DNA of 64,000 nt from positions 45,626,889 to 45,690,888 of the forward strand of contig NC_132928.1 in assembly GCF_047675955.1 (NCBI RefSeq). The letters run 5' to 3'. Within the stretch, counting starts at the first letter, position 1. The number at the start of each line of letters is the position of its first letter. Source of the DNA: Chlorocebus sabaeus (taxonomy: Eukaryota > Chordata > Mammalia > Primates > Cercopithecidae). A program made the translations under genes and the position numbers. Positions 1 through 14,539 of this stretch are shown here, in pieces. Below the pieces are notes generated by a model. The model had not been told where the DNA came from. It was given only the letters and a program-made list of their open reading frames with translations, and did no database searches.

Positions 1-1320
1 TTCCTGGCATACAGTTAACACTCCATAGTTTTTATGAGTTACTATCATTGCTGTTTATGTTTGACACAGGGAATATAATTTTTCCCCCAGAAAACTAAAT
101 TTAAATTTTATCCTTGTCCCAACTCAAATGAGTTCAGTTACTCTGTTTTGTTCCATTAACTTTTTGACCAGTGTTAAAAATACTAAATGCTTAAGAGAGA
201 CACTGGGTCAAATGAGTGGGTGCATTATGATCAGGCAAGGAGGAGATGTTATATGAATTTCCCTGATACCTGCTTGGCTTGATGAGCTCGTCCCTTACTA
301 ATTTCTCAATAATATGTAGAAATTAAGAATGAATATATAAAATAAAGGAACAAACAAAAATGATGGTACCTAGGGAACCATTTGCCTTAGATGATGTAAT
401 CATAACTTTCATTTAATTTCAGTCCAGAGACTTATGAACAATAATTTACATTATTGCCACTACCTTACATATTCATTGTCCCACGTACAACAACACTTAT
501 CAGGAACTTAATAGGCCCTCAGGGAAGGTGGCAAAGGCAGGGAGGAGAATAAGCTCCCTGTTAGGCTAAGGGCCATGGAAATTCTCAGTGCAGAACAAAC
601 CACTCACAGAGGCCACATCCTGGAGGATACAGTGCAGTAACACAATAACCTGCATTCTCTGAACTCCTAATGAGGGTCATCCTCTTCCTGCCTGCCACTA
701 CTCCTCCCCAGCCAACTCCCCAGCAGCAGCTGGTGCCATGGGAATTTCTCACATCCAGACAAGACAAACAAAGCACCACACCACAGACGCTGTGCACTAC
801 AGTGGCTGTGACGTGCAGAGAAGTGACCCATGAGGGGATGCAACTTAGGAGAATAGCTCATAAGAAAACAACACTGTTCCAAAAGATATTCTCAGCAGAA
901 CTATTTTTCAGAAAAACAGCGTACAGAGCTAAAAACCACAGGAGTGTATAGAAGGGCCAGAAATAACATGATGGAAACCATGATGGAATATTACATAGCT
1001 ATTAAAAATAACAAAATTATAGAAAACAAATGTGGAAATATTCATGCAAAACAGTATAAAGTGGAAGGTCACAACAATCAACGTTAAAATTAATTTATAT
1101 GTCTGCATCAAATTGTCAAACAAAAGGCTATAAAAATCATGCAACCTGAGAGATTAGAATGTTTATGAATTTATTCTAGCTCAACTGAAATAGACAACAC
1201 CACCATATTATTCCATTATGTTGTCAATGAGTAAGGTCATTATCTCAGTATGACAACTTCTATTTCGTATTTCCTTCACCAGCCCCAAACTTTTCAGACT
1301 TCTCCTAGCAGAACCCTGAG
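1..1320. other. Intergenic, nothing recognised
   Basis: AT-rich sequence with no coding signal; the frames at 585-951 are short and overlap on both strands. Confidence 0.6.
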
Positions 1321-1646
1321 TTGTCTGTGACCTTTCCTCTGTCTTCTCACATTGGCAACATAATCCCTCTTCTTTCCTACGTTCTAGCCACACTGACCTT
1401 TTGGATCTTTCATTTGCTGAGTGCTCTCCTATCTGAAGGAATTCCCCTATGCACTCCCCTTGCCCCATATCAGTCAATTCAACTAAAGTTTCATGTTTAT
1501 GTGCCTCCAGTGTTATCATCACTCCTGGGAGCCTGTACTTTTTCTTCATAGCACTCAGCACACTTTGTCATTATAAATTTGTTTGCATGATTATTGCTTT
1601 ACTATGTCCTTCTCTCCCAAATAGACAGTTAGCTCCATGAGGAAGG
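1321..1646 (+). repeat. L2 LINE 3' region, left part
   Basis: The sequence resembles the diverged L2 3' end and breaks off at 'agctccatgagg'. The typical L2 end, a '...cagtgcctgcc...' motif, resumes at about 2187-2290 on the other side of an inserted LTR. Confidence 0.6.
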
Positions 1647-2183
1647 TGATGATTACTTTTATCTGCCAACTTGATTGGGCTAAGTGGTGCCCAGATATTT
1701 GGTGAAATGTTACTCTGGGCATTTTTGTGAGGGTGTTTTAGATGAGATTAACATTCAAATTGGCAGATTGAGTAAAGCAGAGTGTACTCCCTAATGTGAC
1801 AGTCCTCATCTAACCAAGTGCAGGCCTGCATAGAATGAAAGGCTGACTCCCCCAGGTAAGAGAGAATTCTTCCTGCCTGATTGCCTTTGAACTGAGTCAC
1901 TGGCTTTTTTTCTTGCCTTCAGACTCAAACTGAAACATTGGCACTTCCAGGATCTTGAGCCTGCTGGCCTTCAGCTACACCATCAATCCTGGTTTTTAGG
2001 TCACCAGGCTCAGACTAGAACTACACCATCAGTTCTCCTGGGTCTCCAACTTATTGACTCACCCACATATCTCAGGATTTTCCCACCTTCATAATCACAT
2101 GAGCTAATTACTTGTAATAAATCTCTTTTTGAGATATATATTTCCCTTTAGTTTTGTTTTTCTGGAGAACCCTAATTAACACA
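1647..2183 (+). mobile_element. Solitary ERVL LTR, MLT2 type
   Basis: Begins TGATGATTACTTTTATCTGC and ends CTGGAGAACCCTAATTAACAC, with AATAAA near its 3' end at about 2117; these are MLT2 hallmarks. A short duplicated AAGG flanks it (1643-1646 and 2183-2186). It interrupts an L2 copy. No internal retroviral sequence is present. Confidence 0.8.
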
Positions 2184-2186
2184 AGG

Positions 2187-2290
2187 AATAATATATTGGC
2201 TGTTTACAATCATGTATCTACCTAGCACCAATACAGTGCCTGCCCCAGACTGGTTGTCTAATACAACTTTACTGAATGAATTGATGGATG
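2187..2290 (+). repeat. L2 LINE 3' end, right part
   Basis: Continues the L2 broken at 1646. A degenerate TGGA/GATG simple repeat follows to about 2315. Confidence 0.5.
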
Positions 2291-2974
2291 GATAGATGAA
2301 TGGATAGATGGATGAAAGTGATATTAATATAATTTAATATTTATTAAGTTTTATTTTTTCTACAAAAAAAACCCCTGTAGTGTATGTAGACTACCGAATA
2401 ATACCTGTACTTACTTGAGTAGTGGTTTCTATTTTTCAAAGCATTTTCATATACAATATTTTTTTGATTCTTGGACCTCTACGAGGTAGATAATATTCCA
2501 CATTCACATTTGAAGAAATAGGGGTCTAGATAAATAAAGTAATTCACTCAAGCTCATACAGTGAACTAAGTGGTAGAGCAAGGTCTGGTATCTAGACCTG
2601 CTAGATTTGGGACAAGGACTTGGATCCTTCCATGTCTGCAGTTATTTGTATGCCACTATGTTCACTGGAAGGCGCACTGGTGAACATGCGAGGGCTGAAA
2701 GGCACAGAGGCATTATCCTAATGGGTCTTTGTGGTATTCAGGAATGATGGGAGGAGATGATGCTCCAGCCTGGGGAGGGGCTCCTGGCCCTGACCAGGTC
2801 AGGTTGCAACAGTGAGGTCATGAGCCGTGTGCAGTGAGCCTCAGACATGGCTCTCAGGTCACTCACATGCAACCCATGGTTGTTCAATGCCTCATTTTCA
2901 GTGTTACTCTGGTGATCATACAATAGTCAGATCAAACTATCAGCTAAGGATTATTGAACCAGTGGCTCCATAGA

Positions 2975-3180
2975 CACCAAACTCAGATGCAACATGGCAG
3001 AATGGCTAGAGCATGGGCTCATAGTCCAAGACCCTGGGTTGAGACCCAAGGGTATGGGCAGAAACGGCAAATGACATTGAGAAGTCAAGGAGACCCAACA
3101 TTTATATTCCAGCACCGTCTGTCCCTCTGGCAAAGCCATGACCTCATTTATCACCTTGTTTGTCCTATCTGAATGTTTAC
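2975..3180 (+). repeat. MIR-like SINE
   Basis: The order 'tggctagagcatgggctc...' through '...cctcatttatcacc' follows the MIR core and 3' region at high divergence. Confidence 0.45.
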
Positions 3181-4295
3181 AAAAATACCACCTCAAAGAG
3201 CAGCGGTGTGGTGGAGGTAAAATGATGAGTAACCAAATGAAGGTCTAATTCTCAATTTGGATGCAGAAAATCCTTTTCAGTGCCATATGCTTTTAGTGCT
3301 CTCTTTTTATCACTGCAATTTCACATCTTGTTAAAGCCTTCCTCTTCTTTTCAGCCCCTGTCTACAGCAGCTTTCCGTAAAGAGCTTGATGACAGCTGTG
3401 TCTGTTGGGAAAACCACAGCCTCGTATTTCTCTCCTCAGAAGTATCCTAGGACTGTGATACATGCCACCACTTAATAAGGTGGGGGCTGCCAGGCCAGCA
3501 GTGTGGGGGATGGTTATTCCTTCTCTGACAGCGTTTGAAGAGCTCCAGCAGCTGCCTCCACCTGGAGGTGGTACTGGAGGTTGACTGCATAGGCCCAATG
3601 CTAAGGTTTACCCCAGACAATGATGGCTAAGAAAAAGTCAGGACTTGAACGCTCACTGCCTCTCTTAGGCTAAATTTCTGTATTATATTAATTATACATA
3701 ATTATATGTTATATTAATTATATTAATAATTTTATATTATTACAATAATAGCATAGTTAATTATTTGAGAGGCATACTATACAATGATTAGAACAAATCC
3801 AAAAATAAAAATAGCTACTAGTTTTAGCACCTTATCCATGTTATATTTTTCATTTCTAATGATAACTCATTTTGCTAATAAGAAAAATGAAATTCAAGAT
3901 GCTAAGAGACACCCAGTAGGGGGTGGAGTTGGAGGTCAAAAGGTTAAGAGTCTTTTGCCAACTGGCCTTAGGTAAGTCTCTTTACCTGTCTGGGCTTCAG
4001 TTTCCTTTCTGGAAAAAGGAAGTGAGTGAGTTTGACTTGCAGATGGAATAGGTCTCTTCTTGCGCCAGGTGTCTTCAGGATAAATTTTATTGCTTTTACG
4101 CATCAATTATTATTTTAGTTCTTGTTTTGAGGTTTTCTTTGTTTTTGTTCTTCTTAATCCACATAACTTCCACATTATTCAACTCTCAACTTGTCACCTT
4201 TCAGAGATGATTTCCTGGACCAATCCTGCTAAAATAGCTTGTCCACTCTCCTCCACTCATTATATAACTTGTTTTCATTTTCTTCATAGAACTTT

Positions 4296-4475
4296 CTTTC
4301 TTTTCTTTCTCCCTTCCTTCCTTCCATTTCTTCCCTCCCTCCCTCCCTCCCTCCCTCCCTCCCTCCCTCCCTCCCTTCCTTCCTTCCTTCCTTCCTTCCT
4401 TCCTTCCTTCCTTCCTTCCTTCCTTCCTTCCTTCCTTCCTTCCTTCCTTCCTTCCTTCCTTCTTTTCCTCCTTCC
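4296..4475 (+). repeat. CTCC/CTTC tetranucleotide microsatellite
   Basis: A (CCCT)n block (about 4333-4374) is followed by a clean (CCTT)n block (about 4375-4460). It is a strand-asymmetric polypyrimidine tract. It forces Pro/Leu/Ser-rich frames on the plus strand and Glu/Gly/Arg/Lys-rich frames on the minus strand; these are not genes. Confidence 0.97.
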
Positions 4476-4721
4476 CCCAAAAGAGTGTCAGCTCTGGAAG
4501 GAAATTGTATCACCTGCTCTGCTCGTGCTTAAACACTGGTGTTGGGTCTTCTTTACCAAGCACCTCACGAAGTCTAAACACCCTGGCGTGTCACACCCTT
4601 TTGCCACACACGTTTTCACTGCAGAACAAAGTAAACAATCAATAAATATTTATTGATTAAATTAATGAATAAATCCAGTTGGTTACAAGTTTGTTTGATT
4701 CTGTCACAAGAATCTCTAGAA

Positions 4722-4915
4722 CTCTGTTGTTCAATGTAGTAGCCAATAGTCACATGTGGCTATTTAAATTTAAAGTAATTAAAAGCTCAGTCCCTCAGCA
4801 TCACTAGCTACATTTCAAGTGCTCAAGAGCCATGTGTGGCTAGTGGTTTGCACAACGGACAGTGCAGAATAGAACATTTCTATCATGCGGAAAGTTGTTG
4901 GAGAGTGCTGGTCTA
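4722..4915 (+). mobile_element. hAT-Charlie-type nonautonomous DNA transposon
   Basis: 'gttcaatgtagtagccaata' at one end and '...gttggagagtgctgg' at the other are imperfect inverted ends. The inner 'cacatgtggct' motifs are typical of this MITE family. I am not certain of the subfamily name. Confidence 0.6.
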
Positions 4916-5029
4916 CATTCTGGCTCTTCCTCTCCAATCCCACTGTGATTGCTTATCTAGACTCTTGTGAGAGCCTCTGAACTGACAGGAGTTTCCTTCC
5001 ACGCTAGTCCATTCTCCACATTGCCTTAT

Positions 5030-5160
5030 TTATTTAGTTCATTTATTCATGCAGCAAATATTTAAAGAGGACCTTCTATATGCCAGCACTGTGCTAGGCA
5101 CAGAGAAACAAACAGGGTACGAGTTAGACCTAGTCCTGACACAATGTACTCACAGCCCAT
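5030..5160 (+). repeat. L2/MIR-class fragment
   Basis: Contains the ancient-repeat motif 'ttcatttattcatgcagcaa' followed by a 'tatatgccagcactgtgcta' block, a common L2-class signature. Confidence 0.5.
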
Positions 5161-5339
5161 GGATGATGTGTGTAGCATTCCCATGTTTAAAAACCAGTGC
5201 TAGATCCCCCTTACCAACGTCCCTTACAGTGTTCCCAGGACTCTGTGCTGTCCTCTGCAGGATGCAGCCCAGAGTCAACTCTGCTTTCTCAGGAGAGGGT
5301 CAGTCAAAACAACAGTTCCTGTATGTGGGGAGCTAAAAC

Positions 5340-5990
5340 AACGGTTCCTGTATGTGGGGTGGGGGTGTATGGGGTGTGTGTTTGTGTGTGTGTGATGAAG
5401 TGGGGTGTGTGTGAAGGGAGAGTGTGTGTGGTCAGGTGTGAGGTGTGGGGTACATGGTGGATTGTTGGGGGTGTGGTGGTAGTGTGTGTCTGTGTGTGTG
5501 TATATGTGGTGGGGTGTATGGGGTGTGTGATGGGATGTGTGTGTATGGCAGCATTTGAGGGGTGTGTGGTGGGATGTGTGGAAGGGTATGTGGTGGTGTG
5601 TGTGGGGTATGTGCGGGGTGGGGTATGTGTGGTGGGGAGATTGTGTGTGAGGTGGATGTAGAATATGTGTGGTGAGGAATATACGGGAGGTGTGTGTGGG
5701 GGTATGTGGTGTGTGTGTGTGGTAGGGTGTGTGTGTGCAGTGGTGTGGGGAGTGGTGTGGTGTGAAGGGGTGTGCTGGTGTATGGGGTTGTGTGGGGGTG
5801 GGGTATGGAGTGGGGTGTGTGAGATGTGTGTGTGTGGTGGAGGGTATGTGTGTGGTGGAGGATGTTTGTGTGGTGGGGTGTGAAGTGGGGTGTGTGTATG
5901 TGTGTGTGTGGTGGGTTGTTGGGTAGAATGGGGGGTGCATGGTATGTGTGTGTGGTGGGGTGTGTGGTGTGTGTGTGTGTGTGTGTTGGC
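5340..5990 (+). repeat. GT-rich degenerate minisatellite
   Basis: About 650 bases consist almost only of GTGTG, GGTGGGG and GTATG blocks, with nearly no C on the plus strand. It codes His/Thr/Pro-rich frames of over 200 codons on the minus strand by composition alone. Frequent GGG/GGGG blocks separated by one to several bases make G-quadruplex formation plausible. Confidence 0.95.
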
Positions 5991-6084
5991 AGTAGGGCTG
6001 CCACCCATGGGTTGAGGTTGTGCCTTCTGGCACTTGAGTTTGGATGCATGGAGGGTGATGGCTTAGTGCCCTACAGTTTCAGTT

Positions 6085-6510
6085 TCACTCTTCCCCATCA
6101 CCTCTCCCACAATTCTGTACCTGGTCTTCCACCCACCACCTCACCGCCTTCCCTGTTCTCTGCATACCCAGTCACACCTCAGTGCTTTCGCACAGGCCTG
6201 TCTCCTAGTGAGCTTTCCTTTCCCAATGGCTTAACCTGATGAATGCACTCATCCTTCAAAATTCACTTCAAATATCACTTTCTGTGAATCTTTTCCAGCA
6301 ACCCAGAGGGGCGAACTTTTCTCTGTATGTCCACAGATGTCTGTTATTAGATCCAGTAGAACACCTGTCAGGTTTACTCTAAACCCCATTTATGTAGGCC
6401 TCCTTCCAGTAGAGGGTAGTTCCTCCAAGTGAAGAATTTATTTATCATCATAGCCCCAGTGCATGAAATAGAAGAGGTCCCTAATAAATGATTTTGGATG
6501 AAAGATAAAT
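6085..6510 (+). repeat. L2 LINE 3' region
   Basis: Follows the L2 pattern: 'tcttccacccaccacctcac' and 'cacaggcctgtctcctagtg' blocks, then 'catagccccagtgcatgaaa' and a terminal 'taataaatgattttggatg'. Confidence 0.6.
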
Positions 6511-6676
6511 GGACGGCAAATGGATGAACAAATGAGTGTAAATATTATGAAAGCGCCTGGCCCGTTTGCAGTTCCCTCGGGAGGCTGCATTGGTTCTAGA
6601 ACTTCAAAATAGAATAAAAACACCGTAACTCTCTACTTGCTCTTATCAAAGATAAAATATTATTTTTCTTCTTACC

Positions 6677-6984
<308 letters not shown>

Positions 6985-7455
6985 TCTTCTTACCATCCTT
7001 ACTTCCTACTACAAATGTCCCTTCTACCCTGTTTTTTCACCAGGAAAACAACTTCTCTTTTTTGCTTGTACAAGCTTTCCTTTATGGCCAGCCAAAACTC
7101 TAGGATCAAATACTTCACTTCCAAATACCATATGTCCCAAGACGCTCTTTCTTCTAATTGAGGAAATGACTCTTTGCTACCAAAATGCTTATCAGCCCCT
7201 CCCAACTTGCACATTAGGAATCCAATAAAAACTATTTTGCACAAACTAGAAATGACTGTCCTTACAATTATTATATTACTAAGTGAGTGTTTGATAAACG
7301 AATCTGAAGCAGGTTTAACATTTCTTAATTTTCCCAAACCTTTAAAAACACAACCAAACCAAAGGGCAAGCTCATGAAATAAACAGTTTCCCTCCCAGGT
7401 GCCTTGGGTGTAATCCTCCATTCACCCAACCAGTGTGTTATGTCTTTCTTCTCTA

Positions 7456-7764
<309 letters not shown>

Positions 7765-7779
7765 CCAGTGTGTTATTTC

Positions 7780-8917
7780 TATGGTTCTTCAAATGGAAAG
7801 AAGGGTCCTTGACACCCCTCAAAAAGCCAGGTCAACAAGGCAATATTAACACATCCAACTAGCTTATAAACTTTCTGGGGTTCAAATAGTTTTTCTTGAC
7901 ATTATAGGATATTTTAAGTGAGAAGATTCATCTGCTCCCTCATATCAGCTCCTCCAAATGACCCTGCAGACACATCATCAGAGCAGGCAGCTGGAAGTGT
8001 TTACAAAAGCATACAGCCTGCAGCCCCAGCTTCCTCATGCCCTCCCCAGCAGTTTGAGTTTCATGCCTTTCACTACATGTTGAAAAGGGTGAAATGGTTA
8101 GAATAGATCCATAATCACCATTCCTTAGAATTACTTTAGTTAAATTTGCTAGTATTAACAGAACAATATTTCATCACTACAAATTCCTAGTTGCTAAAAT
8201 CTTTAATACTTAGCAATACTGAGAGGCTAAGCCACATCTAACCCTTGTTAAATTTAAAATTTTAAATATACAAAATTACAATCCTTGGATAGAGTGTGCA
8301 TCAGGTATGTGTGTATGTCAGTCATCAGGGTTTCAGTAGATATTAAGCAGCCTCCAAGTGAATCTTTGTAAAAAACAAAAGCTTGCCAGAGGCTCAAGAC
8401 TTTTTCTACAGAAGAGATAATCTTCCCTGGATTCTCAAACTTATGCTGACTTATAACCACAAAGAAACCTGATCTTAATGTAAAGGAAGTACTATGAATT
8501 TCTCAGGAAAAGGTGTTGTATAAGTATAATGGTTCTGCCCCATTATCTTGGCTTAATCCAGAAAACTGAAAGCTAAATGACACATTAACCTACCTCAAGT
8601 ATATTTACAGGTTTAAGGAAGACACTGGACATTTGTTCTCCATCTTAGGGAAGATCAAAAAAGAAATAAAATGACTTAAGTTTTGACCCCAAAGAGTATG
8701 ATCATACTTAAGACAAAACATCTTAGTTATAAAGGTTATATGCAGATTTCCTAAAGAAAGAATGGAACCTGACACCTATTTACTGAGTTACTGTTGTGTA
8801 GAAGGTTTGGGTTGTGGAGGACAGAAAGAAAAGTAAGATGCATGTAGTCTATGCTCTCCAAGAGGTCCCAATCTAGTTGGAAAGATAAGATGTTCACTCA
8901 CAAAGGATAGGTAATAT
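7780..8917. other. Intergenic, nothing recognised
   Basis: Unique-looking sequence between an Alu and the inverted L1. No gene or clear repeat seen. Confidence 0.6.
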
Positions 8918-8928
8918 AAGATAATAAC

Positions 8929-10108
8929 TCCTTTAATATGCTGCTGGATTTGGTTTGCAAGTATTTTAATGAGGATCTTTGCATCAATGTTCATCAAGGA
9001 TATCAGCCTGAAGTTTTCTTTTTTTGTTGTATCTCTGCCAAATTTTGGTATCTGGATGATGCTGGCCTCAGAATGTGTTAGGAAGGAGTCCCTCCTCCTC
9101 AATTTTTTGGAATAATTTCTGTAAGAATGGTACCAGTTCTTCTTTGTACATCTGGTAGAATTTGGCTGTGAAATCATCAGGCCTGGGCTGTTGTTGTTGT
9201 TGTTGTTGGTAGGCTATTTATTACTGATTCAATTTCAGAGCTCATTGCTGGTCTGTTCAGAGAATCAATTTCTTCTTGGTTCAGTCTTGGGAGGGTGTCT
9301 GTGTCTAGGAATTTATTTATCTCTTCTAGCTTTTCTAGTTTATGTGCATAGAGGTATTTGTAGTAGTTTCTGATGGTCATTTTTACTTCTGCGGGGTCAG
9401 TGGTAACATTACCTTTGTCACTTCTAATCGTGTTTATTTGGATCTTCTCCTTTTTCTTCTGTATTAGTCTAGCTAGTGGCCTATCTATCCTATTAATTTT
9501 TTTCCAAAAAACCAACTCATGGATTCATTGATCTTTTAAATGGCTTTTGGTATCTCAATTTCCTTCAGTTCAGCTCTGATTTTGGTGATTTCTTCTCTTC
9601 TGCTAGTTCTGGGATCGATTTGTTCTTGCTTCTCTAGTTCTTTCAGTTGTGATTATTAGGTTGCTAATTTGAGATATTTCTAATCTTTTGATGTGGGCAT
9701 TTATTGCTATGAATTTCCCTCTTAACACTGCTTTAGGTGTGTCCTGGAGATACTGGTATGTTTTATCTTTGTTCTCATTATTTTCAAAGAACTTGGCTTC
9801 TGCCTTAATTTCATTATTTATCCAAAAGTCATTCAGGAGCATGTTGCTTAATTTCCATGTCATTTTTTGTATTTGAGCAATTTTCTTTGTCTTGACTTCC
9901 ATTTTTATTGCACTGTGGTCTGAGAGTGCTTTTGGTATGGTTTCAGTTTTTTCTTTTTTGCATATGCTGAGGATTGTTTTATGTCCAATTATGTGGTCAA
10001 TTTTGGAGTATGTGTTATGTGGTAATTATAAGAATGTATATATTCTGTTGTTTTGGGGTGAAGAGTTCTGTAGAGGTCTATAAGATCCATATGGTCCAAT
10101 CCAGCCTA
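8929..10108 (-). pseudogene. L1 ORF2 remnant, inverted segment
   Basis: Read on the minus strand it gives ORF2 text from '...IDLYRTLHPK'-like residues through '...[17 protein letters not shown]...' to '...[11 protein letters not shown]'. It is broken by stops and a TTG-repeat expansion near 9190-9209. It is not functional. Confidence 0.9.
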
Positions 10109-11310
10109 TAAAAAAAAAGCTAATCCATCACAATCAGGTAGGCTTCATCCCAGGGATGTGAAGTTGGTTTGACATACACAAATCAATAAATGTGAGACAT
10201 CACATAAACAGAACTAAAGACAAAACCACATGATTATCTCAACAGATGCAGAAAGGTTTTTGATAAAATTTAACACCCTCTCATTTAAAAAACTCTCCAT
10301 AAACTAGGTATTGAAGAAACATGCCTCAAAATAACAAGAGCCATCTATGACAAACCCACAACCAACATTATACTCAATGAGAAAAAGCTGGAAGCATTTG
10401 CCCTTGAAAAGTAGCACAAGAAAAGGATGCCTTCTCTCACTGCTCCCATTTAACATGGTATTAGAAGTTCTGGCCAGAGCAATCAGGCAGGAGAAAGAAA
10501 TAAAGGGTATCTAAATAAGAGGAGAGGAAGCCAAACTATCTCTGCAGATGAGATGATTCTGTACCTAGAAAACCCCACAGTCTTAACCTAAAATCTCCTT
10601 CAACTGACAAACAACCTCAGTAAAGTTTCAGGATACAAAATCAGTGTACAAAAGTCACTGGCATTTCTATACACCAACAACAGCCAAGACAAGAGCCAAA
10701 TCAGAAAGGCAATCTCATTCACAATTGCCACAAAAAGAATAAATACAGCTAACCAGGAAAGTAAAAGATCTCTACAATGAGAATTATAAAACATTGTTCC
10801 AAGAAATCAGAGAAGACACAAACGAATGGAATAATATCCCATGCTCATGGATGGGAAGAATCAATACCATTAAAATGGCCATACTGCCCGAAGCAATGTA
10901 CAGATTCAATACTATTTCTATTAATCTACCAATGACATTCTTCACAGAACTAGAAAAAACTATTTTAAAATTCATATGGAACCAAAAAAGAGCCCCAATA
11001 CCCAAGGCAATCCTAAACAAAAAGAACAAAGCTGGAGGCATCACATTACCTGACTTCAAACTATTCCAAAACAGCGTGGTACTCATACAAAAACAGGAAC
11101 ATAGACTAATGGAATAGAATAGTGAGGCCAGAAAAAAGGCTGCACACCTATGACCATCTGATCTTCGCTGACAAGAACAAGCAATGGAGAAAAGACTCCC
11201 TAGTCAATAAATGGTGCTGGGATAACTGGCTAGCCATATGCACAAGACTGAAGCTGGACCTCTTCCTTACATCATATACCAAAATTAACTCAAGTGAATT
11301 AAATATTTAA
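10109..11310 (+). pseudogene. L1 ORF2 remnant, sense segment
   Basis: Starts with text equivalent to LIHHNQVGFIPGM, exactly where the inverted segment stops. It continues through '[16 protein letters not shown]'-like and '[11 protein letters not shown]'-like motifs with stops. The remaining 3' ORF2 and UTR extend to 12455. Confidence 0.9.
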
Positions 11311-12689
11311 ATGTAGAACCCAAAACTATAAAAACACTGGAACACAACCTAGGCAATACAATCTTGAACATAGGAATGGACAAACATTTTATGACAAAGA
11401 CACAGAAAGCAATCACAACAAAAGCAAAAATTGACAAGTGGGATCTAATTAAACTTAAGAGCTTCTGCACACCAAAATAAACTACCAACAGAGTAAATAC
11501 ACAACCTACAGAACGAGAGAAAATATCTGCAAACTGTGCATCTAACAAAGGTCTAACATCCAGCAACTATAAGAAACTTAAATTTACAAGAGAAAAATAA
11601 CCCCATTAAAAAGAGGTCAAAGGACATGAACAGACACTTTTCAAAATAAGACATACATGCAGCCAACAAGCATATGAAAAAATCTCAATATTACTGATCA
11701 TTAAAGAAATGCAAATCAAAAACACAATGAGATACTATCTCACACCAGTCAGAATGGTTATTACTAAAAAGTCAAAAAATAACAGATGCAGACAAGGTTG
11801 CAGAGAAAATGGAACACTTATACACTGTTGGTGGAAGTGTAAATTAGTTCAACCATTGTAGAAAGCAGTGTGGTGATTCCTCAAAAAGCTAAAAGCAGAA
11901 CTACCATTTTACCTAGCAATCCCGTTACTGGTATATACCCAGAGGAATATAAATCATTCTACCATAAGGACATATGCATGCAAATGTTCTTTGTAGCACT
12001 ATTCACAATAGCAAAGACCTAAATAGAATCCACTTAAATGCCCATCAATGACAGACTGGATAATGAAAATGTGGAACATATACACCATGGAATACTATGC
12101 AGCCATAAAAAATAATGAAATCATGTCTTTTGCAGGAACATGGACAGAACTGGAGGCTATTATGCTTAGCAAACTAATGCAGGACTAGAAAACCACCAAT
12201 ACCACATGTTCTCACTTATAAGTGGAAGTTAAGTGAATAGAAGTTATGAACACAAATAAGGAAACAACAGACACTGGAGTCTACTTGAAGGTGGAGGCGG
12301 GGAGGAGGCAGTGGAGCAGAAAAGATAACTATTTGGTACTGGGCTTAAAACCTGGGTGATGAAATAATCTGCACAACAAATCCCCATGCCACGAGTTTAC
12401 CTATGTAATAAACCTTCACATGTACCCCTGAACCTAAAATAAAAGTTAAAAGTAAAAGATAATAACCCAAGATACAGCATAAGACAGTATACATAGGGTC
12501 AAGAAAGTGGGAAAGTCGAGTACACAGAACACTCTGGGTCCAGAATAGGGAGAGATCCTCATGGGCTGGAGGAACTGAAAATCTTGGTGTTGAGCATTGA
12601 AGGATGGAAAGACTTTTGAGAAAAGGAGAGGAGGAAGAGAAGGTGGAGGAAGAGGAACGGCACTTTAAGAGAGTTACCAAATATCTTTA

Positions 12690-12990
12690 AATTAAGCTAG
12701 ATGAACAGATAGTATATAATTGTACTTATATGAGATATGCAGAGCAGTCAAATTCAGAGAGACTGAAAGTAGAATGTGGTTGCCAGGGGCTGGGAGGAGA
12801 GGACATTGGGATCTGTATCCATTCTTTAATGGATACAGAGTTTCATTTTAGGAAGAGGAACTAGTTCTGGAGATGAATGAAGGTGATGGATTCACAACAA
12901 CATAAATGTATGTAATGCCACTGAACTGTACACATAAAAATGGTTAAAATTTTACATTTTGTTATGTGTATTTTACAATTAAAAAAGAAA
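12690..12990 (+). repeat. Older L1M 3' end
   Basis: 'gtggttgccaggggctggga' through 'actgaactgtacacataaaa' and 'acaattaaaaaa' is the characteristic L1M 3' UTR. It was present before the younger L1 inserted just upstream. Confidence 0.8.

Positions 12991-14539
<1,549 letters not shown>

Larger units (their letters stand above)
8929..12455 (+). mobile_element. 5'-inverted, 5'-truncated L1 (twin-priming structure)
   Basis: Two L1 pieces share one 11-base target duplication, AAGATAATAAC, at 8918-8928 and 12456-12466. 8929 to about 10108 is ORF2 in minus orientation. About 10109-12455 is the following ORF2 segment and 3' UTR in plus orientation, ending in an A-rich tail. ORF2 fragments show the RT-region and C-terminal text but many stops and frame changes. 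Divergence suggests an older primate-era L1 (L1PB/L1MA-like), which is a guess. Confidence 0.93.

Noticed and set aside
4090..4656. 188-codon plus-strand frame with Leu/Pro/Ser repeats and its minus-strand counterpart
   Set aside because: The repetitive part is the CCCT/CCTT microsatellite; the ends are ordinary non-coding sequence.
5275..6049. Three overlapping minus-strand frames of 205-252 codons rich in His, Thr and Pro
   Set aside because: They are forced by the GT-rich tract, which lacks stops on that strand; all three frames are open alike, and there is no codon structure or splice support.
10794..11117. 107-codon frame resembling a reverse transcriptase protein
   Set aside because: It is part of the L1 ORF2 remnant, with stops on both sides.
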